The notes under the pieces were generated by a model. It was not told the origin of the DNA and did no database searches. It saw only the letters and a program-made list of their open reading frames with translations. Below, in pieces: positions 54,791-63,497 of a stretch of DNA of 64,000 bases (position 1 is the first letter of the stretch; every line of letters starts with the position of its first letter). Position numbers and translations under genes: made by a program. This DNA is from Pedobacter sp. Leaf250 (GTDB lineage: Bacteria; Bacteroidota; Bacteroidia; Sphingobacteriales; Sphingobacteriaceae). The stretch is from the NCBI RefSeq assembly GCF_920984735.1, contig NZ_CAKLBU010000019.1, forward strand, positions 1 through 64,000, given 5' to 3'.

Positions 54791-54803
54791 AAAAGGGCTA
54801 TTA
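54791..54803 (+). promoter_or_regulatory. EPS core AAAAGGGCTATTA in reverse orientation
   Basis: AAAAGGGCTATTA has one mismatch to the EPS core but no -7 box at 20 bp and no plus-strand gene after it. It may be an upstream activator site for the NRPS promoter or a relic. Confidence 0.35.
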
Positions 54804-55007
54804 GTCATTAAGCAATACTTATAGAAATTACAGTTTAGCGCTTAAGGAATATTATGTGTTGGACCAGTCGATCTTTTATTAAGGAGATTGAAATATTATC
54901 CAAATACTTGGCAGGTTGGATATATTAAATGCATCTGATTGCAAACCATATTTAGTGAAATGGCTATATCAGTCAAACTAATTGTGATGTAGTATGAGGT
55001 ATTTCAG

Positions 55008-56174
55008 CTACTTTCTTTTTGAGCGTTCCCAAGCGGCACTTTGGTTTTTATTGATATACCTGAATAGGCCGGCGATAACTGCATAGTTCATTACACAGAA
55101 ATAATAGGGAACAAAGAAAGATTTTATTTTGATGTTTTTTTGCTCAAATAGGAGGCCGATATAGCTGCAAACATAAAAAAGAATTTGACCAAGCAATAAA
55201 ATCGTGTAAATTTTAGGATGATTGCCTGCTACAATAAAAATATTTAAAATGAAGGCAACAATTAGCATAAAGGGCGTAATTGTCCAGCGGAGTACCCGAT
55301 GAGAAATGTATTGAAAAGTAAGCAGCGGATTGCGAAAAGGGTTAGCTGCCTTTTTTAGTCTTAAAATAGATTGGATCCCTCCAGCTGCTATTCTGATCTT
55401 CCGTTTGAGTTCCTCCTTTGTATTTGCCGATGCTGTTTCTGATGCATAGGCATTTGGTTCATAGGCAATAATGTAGCCTTGTTCAGCTATTCTCATAGCG
55501 ATCATGTGGTCGTCAATAATGGTATCAGATTCTACAGGTTGGTATAACGATGCTCTGATGCTGAACAATTCTCCAGCTGCCCCAACGTTAGAATAAAGTT
55601 CGTAATCCCATGTTTTAAGTTTCGATTCGTACTTCCAATAAAAACCTTCTCCGGCCGAACTGGCATCTGCCTGTTTCTCTACCAGAATTCGCTTCTCGCC
55701 GGCAACTGCACCAACCTTTTCATTTTGATAATGTTTTACCAGTTGTTTCACCGCTTCGCGGTTCAAAAAGGTGTTTGCATCTGAAAATATTATAATTTCC
55801 CCTTCAACATAAGGCATTGCCCTTTTTATAGCGGCCATTTTTCCATTCCGATCCCCATTGTTTAAAGAAGTAATTTCTTTATAAGGAAGAATACGTTCTA
55901 ATGTGCGGTCTGTAGATCCATCGGTTATAAAAATAATTTGGAAAAGTGCTGATGGGTAATCGAGTAGAAGTGTATTTTTTATCTTCTCAACAATCAGGTC
56001 TTCCTCATTCCAGGCTGCAACCAAAAGGGTTACTTTTGGCAACTGTTTTGGTTGCATAAATACTTTTGATTTCACAAATAATCTCTTTATTCTGGTTAAG
56101 GTATATAGTACCATTCCATATCCTAAAAAAGTATAAAATACAATGGCCAATGCCATCCAAAATAAAACAATCAT
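55008..56174 (-). CDS. membrane GT2 glycosyltransferase (hyaluronan/poly-GlcNAc synthase-like)
   Basis: 388 aa. An N-terminal span (about 4-24), a GT-A domain with VTLLVAAWNEEDLI (about 48-61), FITDGSTDRT (about 84-93), FSDANTFLN (about 130-138, DXD-like), and DDHMIAMRIAEQGY (about 223-236, acceptor ED motif), then three or four C-terminal spans (about 295-380). The overall form matches processive or long-reach GT2 synthases. Preceded by another GT2 gene after 69 bp on the same strand, from which it is probably co-transcribed. Confidence 0.85.
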   Translation of the reverse strand: MIVLFWMALAIVFYTFLGYGMVLYTLTRIKRLFVKSKVFMQPKQLPKVTLLVAAWNEEDLIVEKIKNTLLLDYPSALFQIIFITDGSTDRTLERILPYKEITSLNNGDRNGKMAAIKRAMPYVEGEIIIFSDANTFLNREAVKQLVKHYQNEKVGAVAGEKRILVEKQADASSAGEGFYWKYESKLKTWDYELYSNVGAAGELFSIRASLYQPVESDTIIDDHMIAMRIAEQGYIIAYEPNAYASETASANTKEELKRKIRIAAGGIQSILRLKKAANPFRNPLLTFQYISHRVLRWTITPFMLIVAFILNIFIVAGNHPKIYTILLLGQILFYVCSYIGLLFEQKNIKIKSFFVPYYFCVMNYAVIAGLFRYINKNQSAAWERSKRK

Positions 56175-56243
56175 AAAGAAATAATAAAATGTTTAGTGGC
56201 TATAGCAATTGGGGCGCAGATTTTCTCCATTATTCATTAACGA

Positions 56244-57146
56244 TTAAATCGACCCCCTGCTATGTTTTGGGTTGGTTAAGTGCCAAAAGATGGCTTTGCG
56301 CAAGTAAGGAATTAAATCAGTGCGCTGCTCTTTCACATATTTAAAAATTTGTTTTGGAGTAGCGATGCAAATAAAATACAGGCCAAAAAGCATGGTATTT
56401 ACTAAGGTTGTATTTCTTCTGATAAACAAAATTCTGTTACGCGTTGTAAAGTATGTTTTTAAGGCACTCTCACGCCCAACACTCATTGATTCCTTATGAA
56501 AAATATGGGTTTTTCCGGTAAACCAAATTTTCTTTCCTGCTTTCTTGAACATTTCGCACCAATCAAGTTCCTCGTAATACAAAAAATAAACTTCAGGCAT
56601 CATGCCAATTTTAACAATGTCTGCCCTTCTACACATCATTGCAGCACCATGGCAAAATGCAGTTTCATTGCTTGCTGCCGAAAATTGCCCGGTGTTTTGT
56701 GCGTATAAACCATTTGTTTTGTTTCTGCAAGTAATATAGTTCATCGGTGTGAAACCAGCGTATTGAATGGTTTCGGGCTGATCATAATACAGAATAAGGG
56801 GAGAGATGATCCCAATTTGAGAATTGGCCTCCATTTCTTTTATGAGTATATCAACCATGCCATCAATTACTTCGGTATCATTGTTGAGCATTAAAATGTA
56901 ATCGCCCTGTGCAAATTTTAAGCCTAAGTTATTCCCGCCCGCAAAGCCTAAATTAATTTCCGATCGAACGTAAATTAAATTTGGGAAACATGCTTTAAAG
57001 TCTTCGCCATGGTCATCAACACTGGCATTATCAACAATAATAACCTCCAATTTATCCAGGTTGAGATTTCGCTTAATAGATTCCAAAAAGTCTAATGTTA
57101 CTTTGGGCTGATTATAATTTACCGAGATAATGGATGTTAAACTCAT
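56244..57146 (-). CDS. GT2 glycosyltransferase, rhamnosyltransferase-like
   Basis: 300 aa. SIISVNYNQPKVTLDFLESI (about 5-24), EVIIVDNASVDD (about 34-45), GFAGGNNLGLKFAQGDYILMLNNDTEV (about 67-93), FCHGAAMMCRR (about 163-173) and YYEELDWCEMFKKAG (about 190-204). The GFAGGNN and NNDTEV signatures are those of RfbF/WbbL-type rhamnosyltransferases, so dTDP-rhamnose is a plausible donor, supplied by rfbBCDA. It starts from the divergent promoter shared with the UDP-HexNAc dehydrogenase gene. Confidence 0.84.
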   Translation of the reverse strand: MSLTSIISVNYNQPKVTLDFLESIKRNLNLDKLEVIIVDNASVDDHGEDFKACFPNLIYVRSEINLGFAGGNNLGLKFAQGDYILMLNNDTEVIDGMVDILIKEMEANSQIGIISPLILYYDQPETIQYAGFTPMNYITCRNKTNGLYAQNTGQFSAASNETAFCHGAAMMCRRADIVKIGMMPEVYFLYYEELDWCEMFKKAGKKIWFTGKTHIFHKESMSVGRESALKTYFTTRNRILFIRRNTTLVNTMLFGLYFICIATPKQIFKYVKEQRTDLIPYLRKAIFWHLTNPKHSRGSI

Positions 57147-57151
57147 TTCTG

Positions 57152-57191
57152 CAAAGCTACTAAATAGGTTGGCTGTTAACCATAGTCTTTT
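57152..57191 (-). promoter_or_regulatory. EPS promoter element G (rhamnosyltransferase-like GT)
   Basis: Minus strand: AAAAGACTATGG (plus 57180-57191), exactly 20 bp, then TAGCTTTG (plus 57152-57159), a perfect -7 box 6 nt before the GT ATG at 57146. The core matches the EPS consensus at nine of twelve positions. Confidence 0.5.
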
Positions 57192-57296
57192 AGGGTAGTA
57201 AATCCTTTGGGGTATTCGAATGAACGATCACGCTTTGCTATATTCATCCGACGACTAAAAAAAACATTCTATATCTTTATAGCTTATAGTAGAATT

Positions 57297-58568
57297 ATGT
57301 ACCTAGAAAAGCAAATCGTGGTGATTGGTTTAGGCTATGTTGGATTGCCTTTAGCCATTGAGTTTGCGAAAAAATATCCTGTTGTTGGTTATGATAATAA
57401 TCCTAAACGTGTTGAAGCCTTAAATGATTTATATGATGGAACCAATGAAGCCAACCTGCTTGATCTTGATTTTGTTCTTCGTTCCAAAGGGTTAAAACTT
57501 AGTGCTGACATTCAGGATATTAAGAATGCTCAAATTTACATTGTAACTGTTCCTACCCCAATTGATCAATTAAAACAGCCAAATCTCGAGCCATTACTAT
57601 CCGCAAGTAAAATGCTGTCAAAGGTTTTAAAAAAGGGTGATATTGTAATTTACGAATCAACAGTTTACCCGGGTTGTACAGAAGAAGATTGTGTTCCGGT
57701 ATTGGAACAGTTTTCAGGCTTACAATACAATGTTGATTTTTTCTGTGGATATTCTCCCGAACGCATCAATCCTGGCGATAAGGTAAATACTTTAACAAGA
57801 ATTAAAAAAGTCACCTCTGGCTCAACACCTGAAACTGCTGTTCTTATTAATAATTTGTATGCCTCCATCATCACTGCCGGAACCCATTTGGCACCCAGTA
57901 TTAAAGTTGCCGAAGCTTCAAAGGCGATAGAAAATGCACAACGTGATGTAAATATTTCTTTCGTAAATGAGCTGGCCTTGATATTTGATAAAATGGGTAT
58001 TGATACTACAGATGTTTTAGCTGCCGCTTCAACCAAGTGGAATTTTCTCAACTATAAACCTGGATTAGTGGGTGGGCACTGCATCGGTGTTGATCCTTAC
58101 TATTTGGCGCATAAATCAGAGTCTTTGGGTTATAAGCCTGAGGTTATTCTTTCAGGAAGAAGAGTGAATGATAATATGGGCATGTTTGTAGCTAATAAGG
58201 TGATTAAAATGATGGTGGCAAAAAGTGGTATGATAAATAGTATGAAGGTGCTCATTTTAGGTTTTGCATTTAAGGAAAATTGTCCTGATACCAGAAACAC
58301 CAAAGTGATTGACATCTACCGTGAACTTCGTGATTTTAATATCGATGTTGATGTGTGTGATCCTTGGGCAAACCAAAAAGCCGTTGAGCTAGAATATGGC
58401 ATTGACTTGATTGCAAAAGATAACTTCCAAAAATACCATGCAGTTATCATAGCAGTAGCCCACCAGCAGTTTTTGGATATAGATTATGTTAAATTTAAAC
58501 ATGAGGGTGCCATCATTTTTGACACTAAATCTTTTATTGCTCGGGATCTGGTTGATGCGAGACTTTAA
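57297..58568 (+). CDS. UDP-N-acetylhexosamine 6-dehydrogenase (WbpO/TviB-like)
   Basis: 423 aa from ATG 57297. A longer frame from 57207 adds 30 residues unlike the family, so I reject it. NAD loop VVIGLGYVGLPLAIEFA (about 8-24), VTVPTPID (about 86-93), YESTVYPGCTEE (about 118-129), catalytic Cys in PGLVGGHCIGVDPYYL (about 253-268) and KAIENAQRDVNI. The GGHCIGVDPYYL form points to enzymes oxidising UDP-GlcNAc or UDP-GalNAc to the uronic acids, not UDP-glucose. Possible -7 box TATCTTTA at 57272-57279. Confidence 0.9.
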   Translation: MYLEKQIVVIGLGYVGLPLAIEFAKKYPVVGYDNNPKRVEALNDLYDGTNEANLLDLDFVLRSKGLKLSADIQDIKNAQIYIVTVPTPIDQLKQPNLEPLLSASKMLSKVLKKGDIVIYESTVYPGCTEEDCVPVLEQFSGLQYNVDFFCGYSPERINPGDKVNTLTRIKKVTSGSTPETAVLINNLYASIITAGTHLAPSIKVAEASKAIENAQRDVNISFVNELALIFDKMGIDTTDVLAAASTKWNFLNYKPGLVGGHCIGVDPYYLAHKSESLGYKPEVILSGRRVNDNMGMFVANKVIKMMVAKSGMINSMKVLILGFAFKENCPDTRNTKVIDIYRELRDFNIDVDVCDPWANQKAVELEYGIDLIAKDNFQKYHAVIIAVAHQQFLDIDYVKFKHEGAIIFDTKSFIARDLVDARL

Positions 58569-58684
58569 ATATCTCTAAGGGTGGATTGGAAATAGGGATG
58601 GAAGATAAGGGGATAGAGAATAGGATGTTGATGGAGTTGTTGTTACCTAAACAAAGAAGCAACAATAAAATAATTTAAAACAAG

Positions 58685-58852
58685 ATGAATTATTTGTTGC
58701 TTGTTTTCCTTGGTTTATCCTCAATTAATATGTTTACTAATAATGACATTCTAGGCATCTCGGCCGTTGTATTGTCTAATGTTATTGTTTATTTATCTTT
58801 CAGGCGATTTAAAAGAGAAAGAAAACTCGACGATCTCAAACGAATTAATTAG
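58685..58852 (+). CDS. small membrane protein (55 aa)
   Basis: 55 codons, ATG 58685 and TAG at 58850-58852. The first segment (residues 2-16) and a second (about 23-39) are hydrophobic, and the tail is strongly charged (FKRERKLDDLKRIN). It fills most of the 411-bp gap between the dehydrogenase and the phosphatase gene. No clear promoter of its own is seen; positions 58569-58684 are otherwise empty. Function unknown. Confidence 0.5.
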   Translation: MNYLLLVFLGLSSINMFTNNDILGISAVVLSNVIVYLSFRRFKRERKLDDLKRIN

Positions 58853-58875
58853 CATAAGATGTTAGTTTGAATTTT

Positions 58876-58915
58876 TAGGGCTGTTATCAATCAACTAAAT
58901 TATTCTGTATGTTTG
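58876..58915 (+). promoter_or_regulatory. EPS promoter element F (PHP phosphatase gene)
   Basis: TAGGGCTGTTA (58876-58886), 21 bp, then TATGTTTG (58908-58915), a perfect -7 box. The spacing is one base longer than in the other elements and the core has two changes, so it counts as a variant member. Confidence 0.55.
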
Positions 58916-58979
58916 CAAATACGTTAGATAGTAGGCACAAGCAATCGAAATTATTTAGTCTTTTTAGAGATACCTTAAT

Positions 58980-59708
58980 ATGTTTAATTTCTTTACCAAA
59001 CGAAATAAGATTACTGATATATCATGGCTGGGAATTGATATGCATTCGCATATTTTGCCAGGTATTGATGATGGCTCGCCTGATGTGTTTACTAGTTTAA
59101 GGTTCGTAAGAGCACTTCAAAACTTAGGTTTCTGTCATTCTATAGCCACTCCTCATATATTTAAAGAATTACATCCAAATAATTTCGAAACCATTGACAG
59201 AGCAAAGAGCGAATTGGATTTGGCAATTACCAATGCTGGGATAAATTTTAAATTGGAATCGGCCGCGGAATATATGATTGATCAAGATTTTAATCTTGAA
59301 GCTACAATCTGTTCACTGCAAAATAAATATCTTTTAATTGAAATGTCATACCTGAATGAAAGCCCAAACATCATCCAGCAAATTTTCAACGTGGGGATAA
59401 AAGGATATAAGCCTATTTTGGCCCATCCGGAACGGTATATTTTCTACTTTAAAGACCATTCGAAAGTTAAATTGTTTAAAGAAAAGGGCTGCTTGTTACA
59501 GTTAAATTTACTTTCTATAACCGGTTATTACGGTAAAGAAGTAAAGCAACTTGCCGATTACCTTCTTAAGGAAAATATGTACGATTTGGCTGGTACTGAT
59601 TTACACCATGACAAGCATCTATCCACCCTTAGTAATGCTGTAGAATCAGGTAAGTTATATGAGTTGATCGGTCAGTATCCATTTAAGAACAAAGAAATTT
59701 TTGGTTAG
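58980..59708 (+). CDS. CpsB/YwqE-type tyrosine-protein phosphatase (PHP family)
   Basis: 242 aa. PHP metal motifs: DMHSHILPGIDDG (residues 20-32), ATPH near residue 56-59, a central EYMID, LAHPERY (about 148-154) and AGTDLHHDKH (about 204-213). Members remove phosphate from tyrosine residues of BY-kinase tails of EPS machinery. In this window, the only BY-kinase-like domain lacks a Tyr cluster, so its target may lie elsewhere or be another protein. Confidence 0.9.
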   Translation: MFNFFTKRNKITDISWLGIDMHSHILPGIDDGSPDVFTSLRFVRALQNLGFCHSIATPHIFKELHPNNFETIDRAKSELDLAITNAGINFKLESAAEYMIDQDFNLEATICSLQNKYLLIEMSYLNESPNIIQQIFNVGIKGYKPILAHPERYIFYFKDHSKVKLFKEKGCLLQLNLLSITGYYGKEVKQLADYLLKENMYDLAGTDLHHDKHLSTLSNAVESGKLYELIGQYPFKNKEIFG

Positions 59709-59793
59709 GAAAGTCTCATTTTTGCTGGAACCATTCATTTTTCATTAAAATCTAGTTACTAAAAACTGAATGCTTTATATTGATTGGGAAAGC

Positions 59794-59821
59794 TTTGCAA
59801 TGAAATAATTTTGTATTTTTG
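59794..59821 (+). promoter_or_regulatory. promoter of the Wza-like/Wzz/Wzx unit
   Basis: TTTG (59794-59797), 16-bp spacer and TATTTTTG (59814-59821). It gives a leader of about 85 nt before ATG 59913 and lies downstream of an in-frame ATG at 59784, which it makes unlikely as a start. The GGGCTATTG extension is absent. Confidence 0.5.
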
Positions 59822-59912
59822 CTCGAATATTTGCATAATTAAAATGAAAAGATGTTTAACCCTGTTTAGCTTAATAAAGGTTATACCTTTTTTCATAAAC
59901 TACCAAAAACAC

Positions 59913-62426
59913 ATGAAGTTTAAAAATCTAATCAAGGCCTTTCTCTTCTTCTCATTCCTTTTACTTTCTCATTCTATTTATGCTCAAACCAATTATGCAG
60001 ATGTGAGGGTAGATGAATTGAGTGATGCAAAGATCAGGGAATTGATGCAACGTGCTGAATCCATTGGTTACAGTGATGCGCAATTAGAGCAATTGGCACT
60101 GGCACAGGGCATGAAGCAATCCGAAATTGAAAAGCTTAGGATGAGGGTAGAGAAAATCAGAAAACAGGATGGAACACAAAATAATAATTCTGAAGAAGAT
60201 CCGACATTAACGAAGCCATTTACTGATCTCAATCGTTCGAGAGTAAATAGCTCGCAAAGCAAAATAGATTCATTAAAAAGGGTAAATTCAGTACTCTCTA
60301 GCAAAGCGCTAGCTAATACCATATCACCAAATCGGTTGAAAATTTTTGGGGAAGAACTTTTTGGCTTAAGTACTCAAACTTTTGAGCCAAATTTAAGGAT
60401 GGCCACGCCAAAAAGTTATGTGGTTGGGCCAGATGATGAGTTATTGATTGATATTACTGGTGACAATGAAGTTAGTTATAAGTCAAAAGTAAGTCCTGAT
60501 GGTAATATCAGGGTACAATATATTGGCCTCATTTCAGTAGCAGGATTAACTATAGAGCAGGCCACTTCAAAGATAAAATCAACACTTTCTACCACCTATC
60601 CTGCCTTAAGATCCGGCCGTACTGCTGTTTCCATTACGCTCGGCAATATCAGAAGCATTACCGTTACGATAGTTGGCGAGGCTGTTAAACCCGGTTCGTA
60701 TACCGTATCTTCCCTGGCATCATTATTCAATATTTTAAGTACTGCTGGTGGTCCGAATGTGAATGGAACTTACCGCAATATTCAAATTGTTAGGGGAAAT
60801 AAAGTAATCAATACAATTGATATTTATGATTTTTTAATGAATGGTATTCAAAAAGGCAATATTAGGCTTCAAGATCAGGATGTCATTAATATACCGGTTT
60901 ACAATACCCGTATCGAATTATCTGGTGAAGTAAAAAGGCCTGCGTTTTTTGAGATTAAAGAGAATGAAACATTAGCCGATGCCTTACGTTTTGCAGGAGG
61001 TTTTTCGAGCAATGCTTATTCTGCACAAATAAAGGTTTTACAAAATACAAACCGGGAAAGAAAAATTATGGATGTGACAGAAGCGGAATTTTCTACTTAT
61101 AAGCCACAAAATGGAGATAAGTTTATCGTGGAAAGGATCTTGGATCGCTTTGCAAACCGTGTAGAGATTTCTGGCGCAGTTTTTCGCCCCGGGCAATATG
61201 AACTGGATGATCAGCTTACATTAAAAAGTTTAATCCAAAAGGCTGATGGAGTTAAGGAAGATGCATTCCTCAACCGAGGATATATTTCCCGCTTAAATAC
61301 AGATAATAGTATGGCGTTGGTTTCATTTGATTTAGCTAAAATATTGGCTGGAACAGAACCAGATATTAAACTGCAACGTGAAGATAAAGTGGTGATTAAA
61401 TCCATTTTTGAATTGCGTGAAGATTTTAAAGTGACAGTTCAGGGTGAAGTAAGGCAACCGGGGACTTTTGCCTATGCCGATGGCATGAATCTGGAAGCAT
61501 TGATTCAGATGTCGGGCGGATTTAGAGAAGGTGCTACACCAAATCGCATCGAGATTTCTAGGCGGATCAAAAATAGTGATGCAACCTCTGCATCTGCCCA
61601 AACCGCTGAAGTTTTCTCTGTTAATGTAGATCCGGATTTAAAAATTCAGCAAAATGGTTTTACCTTAAAACCATTTGATATCGTTTCCATTCGCAGTTCA
61701 GAAAGTTATCATATTCAAAGACAAATTAAAATTGAAGGCGAAGTATTGTATCCAGGTGTTTACACCATTATAAAAAAAGATGAGCGGATTTCTGATATTA
61801 TCAAAAGAGCTGGCGGATTAAGTCCATTGGCTTATGTGGAAGGTGCTTCTTTAAGACGAAATGGAAAAGGCGATTTGAGAATGGATAGCTTGGAAACTTT
61901 AAGAGAAGACCGTGAAAAGCTTTTAAATCTGCAGCGTTTAAAACAATCAGGTGCCCGGGATACCACGAGTTTGGATAAAGATCTTCAAATATTAAGAAGT
62001 GATTTGGTGGGTATCGATCTTAAAAAAATCATGGAAAAACCACTGTCCAGATACGATTTAATTGTTGAGAATGAAGATGTGATCCGCGTTCCAAAGGAGC
62101 TTCAAACCATTCGTGTTACAGGCGAAGTATTAAAGCCCAACAGCATTGTTTACACTAAAGGAAAAAGTTTTACCGGATATATTAGCGGTTCTGGTGGTTT
62201 CAGTTATAATGCATATAAAAAGGGTGCTTTTATTGTCTACTCCAATGGTTCCGTAGCGGCCAATCGGAAGTTTCTGTTTTTTAATAACTTTCCACAGGTA
62301 AAACCGGGTTCAGAAATATTTGTTCCAAAACGGGCAGAGAGAGAAAAATTAAATGCCACTGCATTTATTGGCATATCAACAGCTGTTGCATCATTGGCTG
62401 CAATTATTGTAACCTTACTGCGATAA
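59913..62426 (+). CDS. Wza-like polysaccharide export protein with six SLBB repeats
   Basis: 837 aa from ATG 59913; the open frame begins at 59784, but the signal peptide (MKFKNL...SHSIYAQ) starts only at 59913 and the promoter lies after 59784. A helical region is followed by the poly_export domain (about 165-245: YVVGPDDELLIDITG, SPDGNIRVQYIGLISVAGLT). Six SLBB repeats then occur near residues 249, 330, 416, 506, 604 and 731, each with a [VI]xGEVxxPG-like core, and a C-terminal span (about 812-835). Wza forms the outer-membrane export channel; typical Wza has only two or three SLBB domains, so this is an extended Bacteroidota type. Confidence 0.88.
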   Translation: MKFKNLIKAFLFFSFLLLSHSIYAQTNYADVRVDELSDAKIRELMQRAESIGYSDAQLEQLALAQGMKQSEIEKLRMRVEKIRKQDGTQNNNSEEDPTLTKPFTDLNRSRVNSSQSKIDSLKRVNSVLSSKALANTISPNRLKIFGEELFGLSTQTFEPNLRMATPKSYVVGPDDELLIDITGDNEVSYKSKVSPDGNIRVQYIGLISVAGLTIEQATSKIKSTLSTTYPALRSGRTAVSITLGNIRSITVTIVGEAVKPGSYTVSSLASLFNILSTAGGPNVNGTYRNIQIVRGNKVINTIDIYDFLMNGIQKGNIRLQDQDVINIPVYNTRIELSGEVKRPAFFEIKENETLADALRFAGGFSSNAYSAQIKVLQNTNRERKIMDVTEAEFSTYKPQNGDKFIVERILDRFANRVEISGAVFRPGQYELDDQLTLKSLIQKADGVKEDAFLNRGYISRLNTDNSMALVSFDLAKILAGTEPDIKLQREDKVVIKSIFELREDFKVTVQGEVRQPGTFAYADGMNLEALIQMSGGFREGATPNRIEISRRIKNSDATSASAQTAEVFSVNVDPDLKIQQNGFTLKPFDIVSIRSSESYHIQRQIKIEGEVLYPGVYTIIKKDERISDIIKRAGGLSPLAYVEGASLRRNGKGDLRMDSLETLREDREKLLNLQRLKQSGARDTTSLDKDLQILRSDLVGIDLKKIMEKPLSRYDLIVENEDVIRVPKELQTIRVTGEVLKPNSIVYTKGKSFTGYISGSGGFSYNAYKKGAFIVYSNGSVAANRKFLFFNNFPQVKPGSEIFVPKRAEREKLNATAFIGISTAVASLAAIIVTLLR

Positions 62427-62429
62427 AAT

Positions 62430-63494
62430 ATGGCTGAAACTGTAAACAGGGAAATTACCTTAAAAGAATTGGCGGTAAAACTTACCGAATGGCTATCATA
62501 CCTCAAATCGAAGTGGCTGATCATTGTTTTAGGTTGTGCCGTGGGTGTTGGGTTAGGATATTTTTATGCATCTTATAAAAAACCTAAATACGTGGCAGTA
62601 AGTACTTTTGCATTGGAAGATGCAAGTGGTGGCAGTGGCCTTGGCCAAATGGCTGGATTAGCATCTATGGTTGGGATAGATATTGGTGCCGGTGGAACAG
62701 GTGGGGTATTTCAAGGCGATAACTTAATTGAATTATATAAATCAAGAACTATGGTTCAAAAAGCCTTGTTAACAGAAATGGATTTTCAGGGCAAAAAGCA
62801 ATTGATTTTGGAACGTTATCTGGATTTCAACAATTTAAAACAAAAATGGTCTACTGAACTGGCTTTAAATAGGGTTGATTTCCAATCTGGTAAAGATCTC
62901 CATTTAACAAGGACTCAGGATAGCATTATTGGTGAGGTGGTAAAAGCAATTGGTATTAACAATCTGGTAGTCACTAAACCAGATAAAAAACTGAGTATTT
63001 TGAAGGTGCAAGTTACCTCAAAAGATGAGTTATTTTCAAAGGCTTTTAATGATCAAATTGTAAAAAATGTAAATGAATTCTATGTATCGACGAAAACTAA
63101 AAAGTCAATGCAAAATATTGCTGTATTACAACATCAAACGGATTCAGTAAAACGCGAGCTCAACCGGGCTCTAAGTGGAATGGCAAGTTTAACAGACGCC
63201 AATCCTAACGCCAATCCCGCCAGGCAAATATTAAAAGTTCCTTCTCAAAAAAAACAGGTTGATGCCCAGGCCAATACCGCAATACTTACAGAATTGGTTA
63301 AGAATTTGGAAATGTCTAAGCTTTCACAACAAAAGGAAATGCCTTTAATCCAAATGATTGATGCTCCGGTATTCCCCCTAAACAAAATATCAACAACTAA
63401 AATACAAGGAATGGTTGCAGGATTTTTTATTGCATGTTTTTCAATGTCCGTTTTTCTTTTGGTAAGAAGAGGTTTCTTATCTATGATCAGATAA
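62430..63494 (+). CDS. Wzz-type chain-length determinant without kinase domain
   Basis: 354 aa. Two membrane spans (about 32-50 and 325-345) enclose a periplasmic domain with the Wzz signature (KKPKYVAVSTFALEDASGG, then coiled regions ending near PLIQMIDAPVFPLNKIS). A Gly-rich stretch (about 67-97) stands near the start of the periplasmic part. No cytosolic ATPase domain exists, unlike the protein at 27808. It follows the Wza-like gene after 3 bp. Confidence 0.88.
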   Translation: MAETVNREITLKELAVKLTEWLSYLKSKWLIIVLGCAVGVGLGYFYASYKKPKYVAVSTFALEDASGGSGLGQMAGLASMVGIDIGAGGTGGVFQGDNLIELYKSRTMVQKALLTEMDFQGKKQLILERYLDFNNLKQKWSTELALNRVDFQSGKDLHLTRTQDSIIGEVVKAIGINNLVVTKPDKKLSILKVQVTSKDELFSKAFNDQIVKNVNEFYVSTKTKKSMQNIAVLQHQTDSVKRELNRALSGMASLTDANPNANPARQILKVPSQKKQVDAQANTAILTELVKNLEMSKLSQQKEMPLIQMIDAPVFPLNKISTTKIQGMVAGFFIACFSMSVFLLVRRGFLSMIR

Positions 63495-63497
63495 TAA

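Larger units (their letters stand above)
54653..55007. other. NRPS/PKS upstream region
   Basis: 355 bp without a gene. It holds a candidate NRPS promoter on the minus strand (54693-54729) and a reversed EPS-like core at 54791-54803. The rest (54831-55007) shows nothing recognisable. Confidence 0.5.

Noticed and set aside
59784-59912. Longer Wza-like protein starting at 59784
   Set aside because: The predicted promoter lies downstream of this ATG and the added residues bury the clear signal peptide that begins at 59913.
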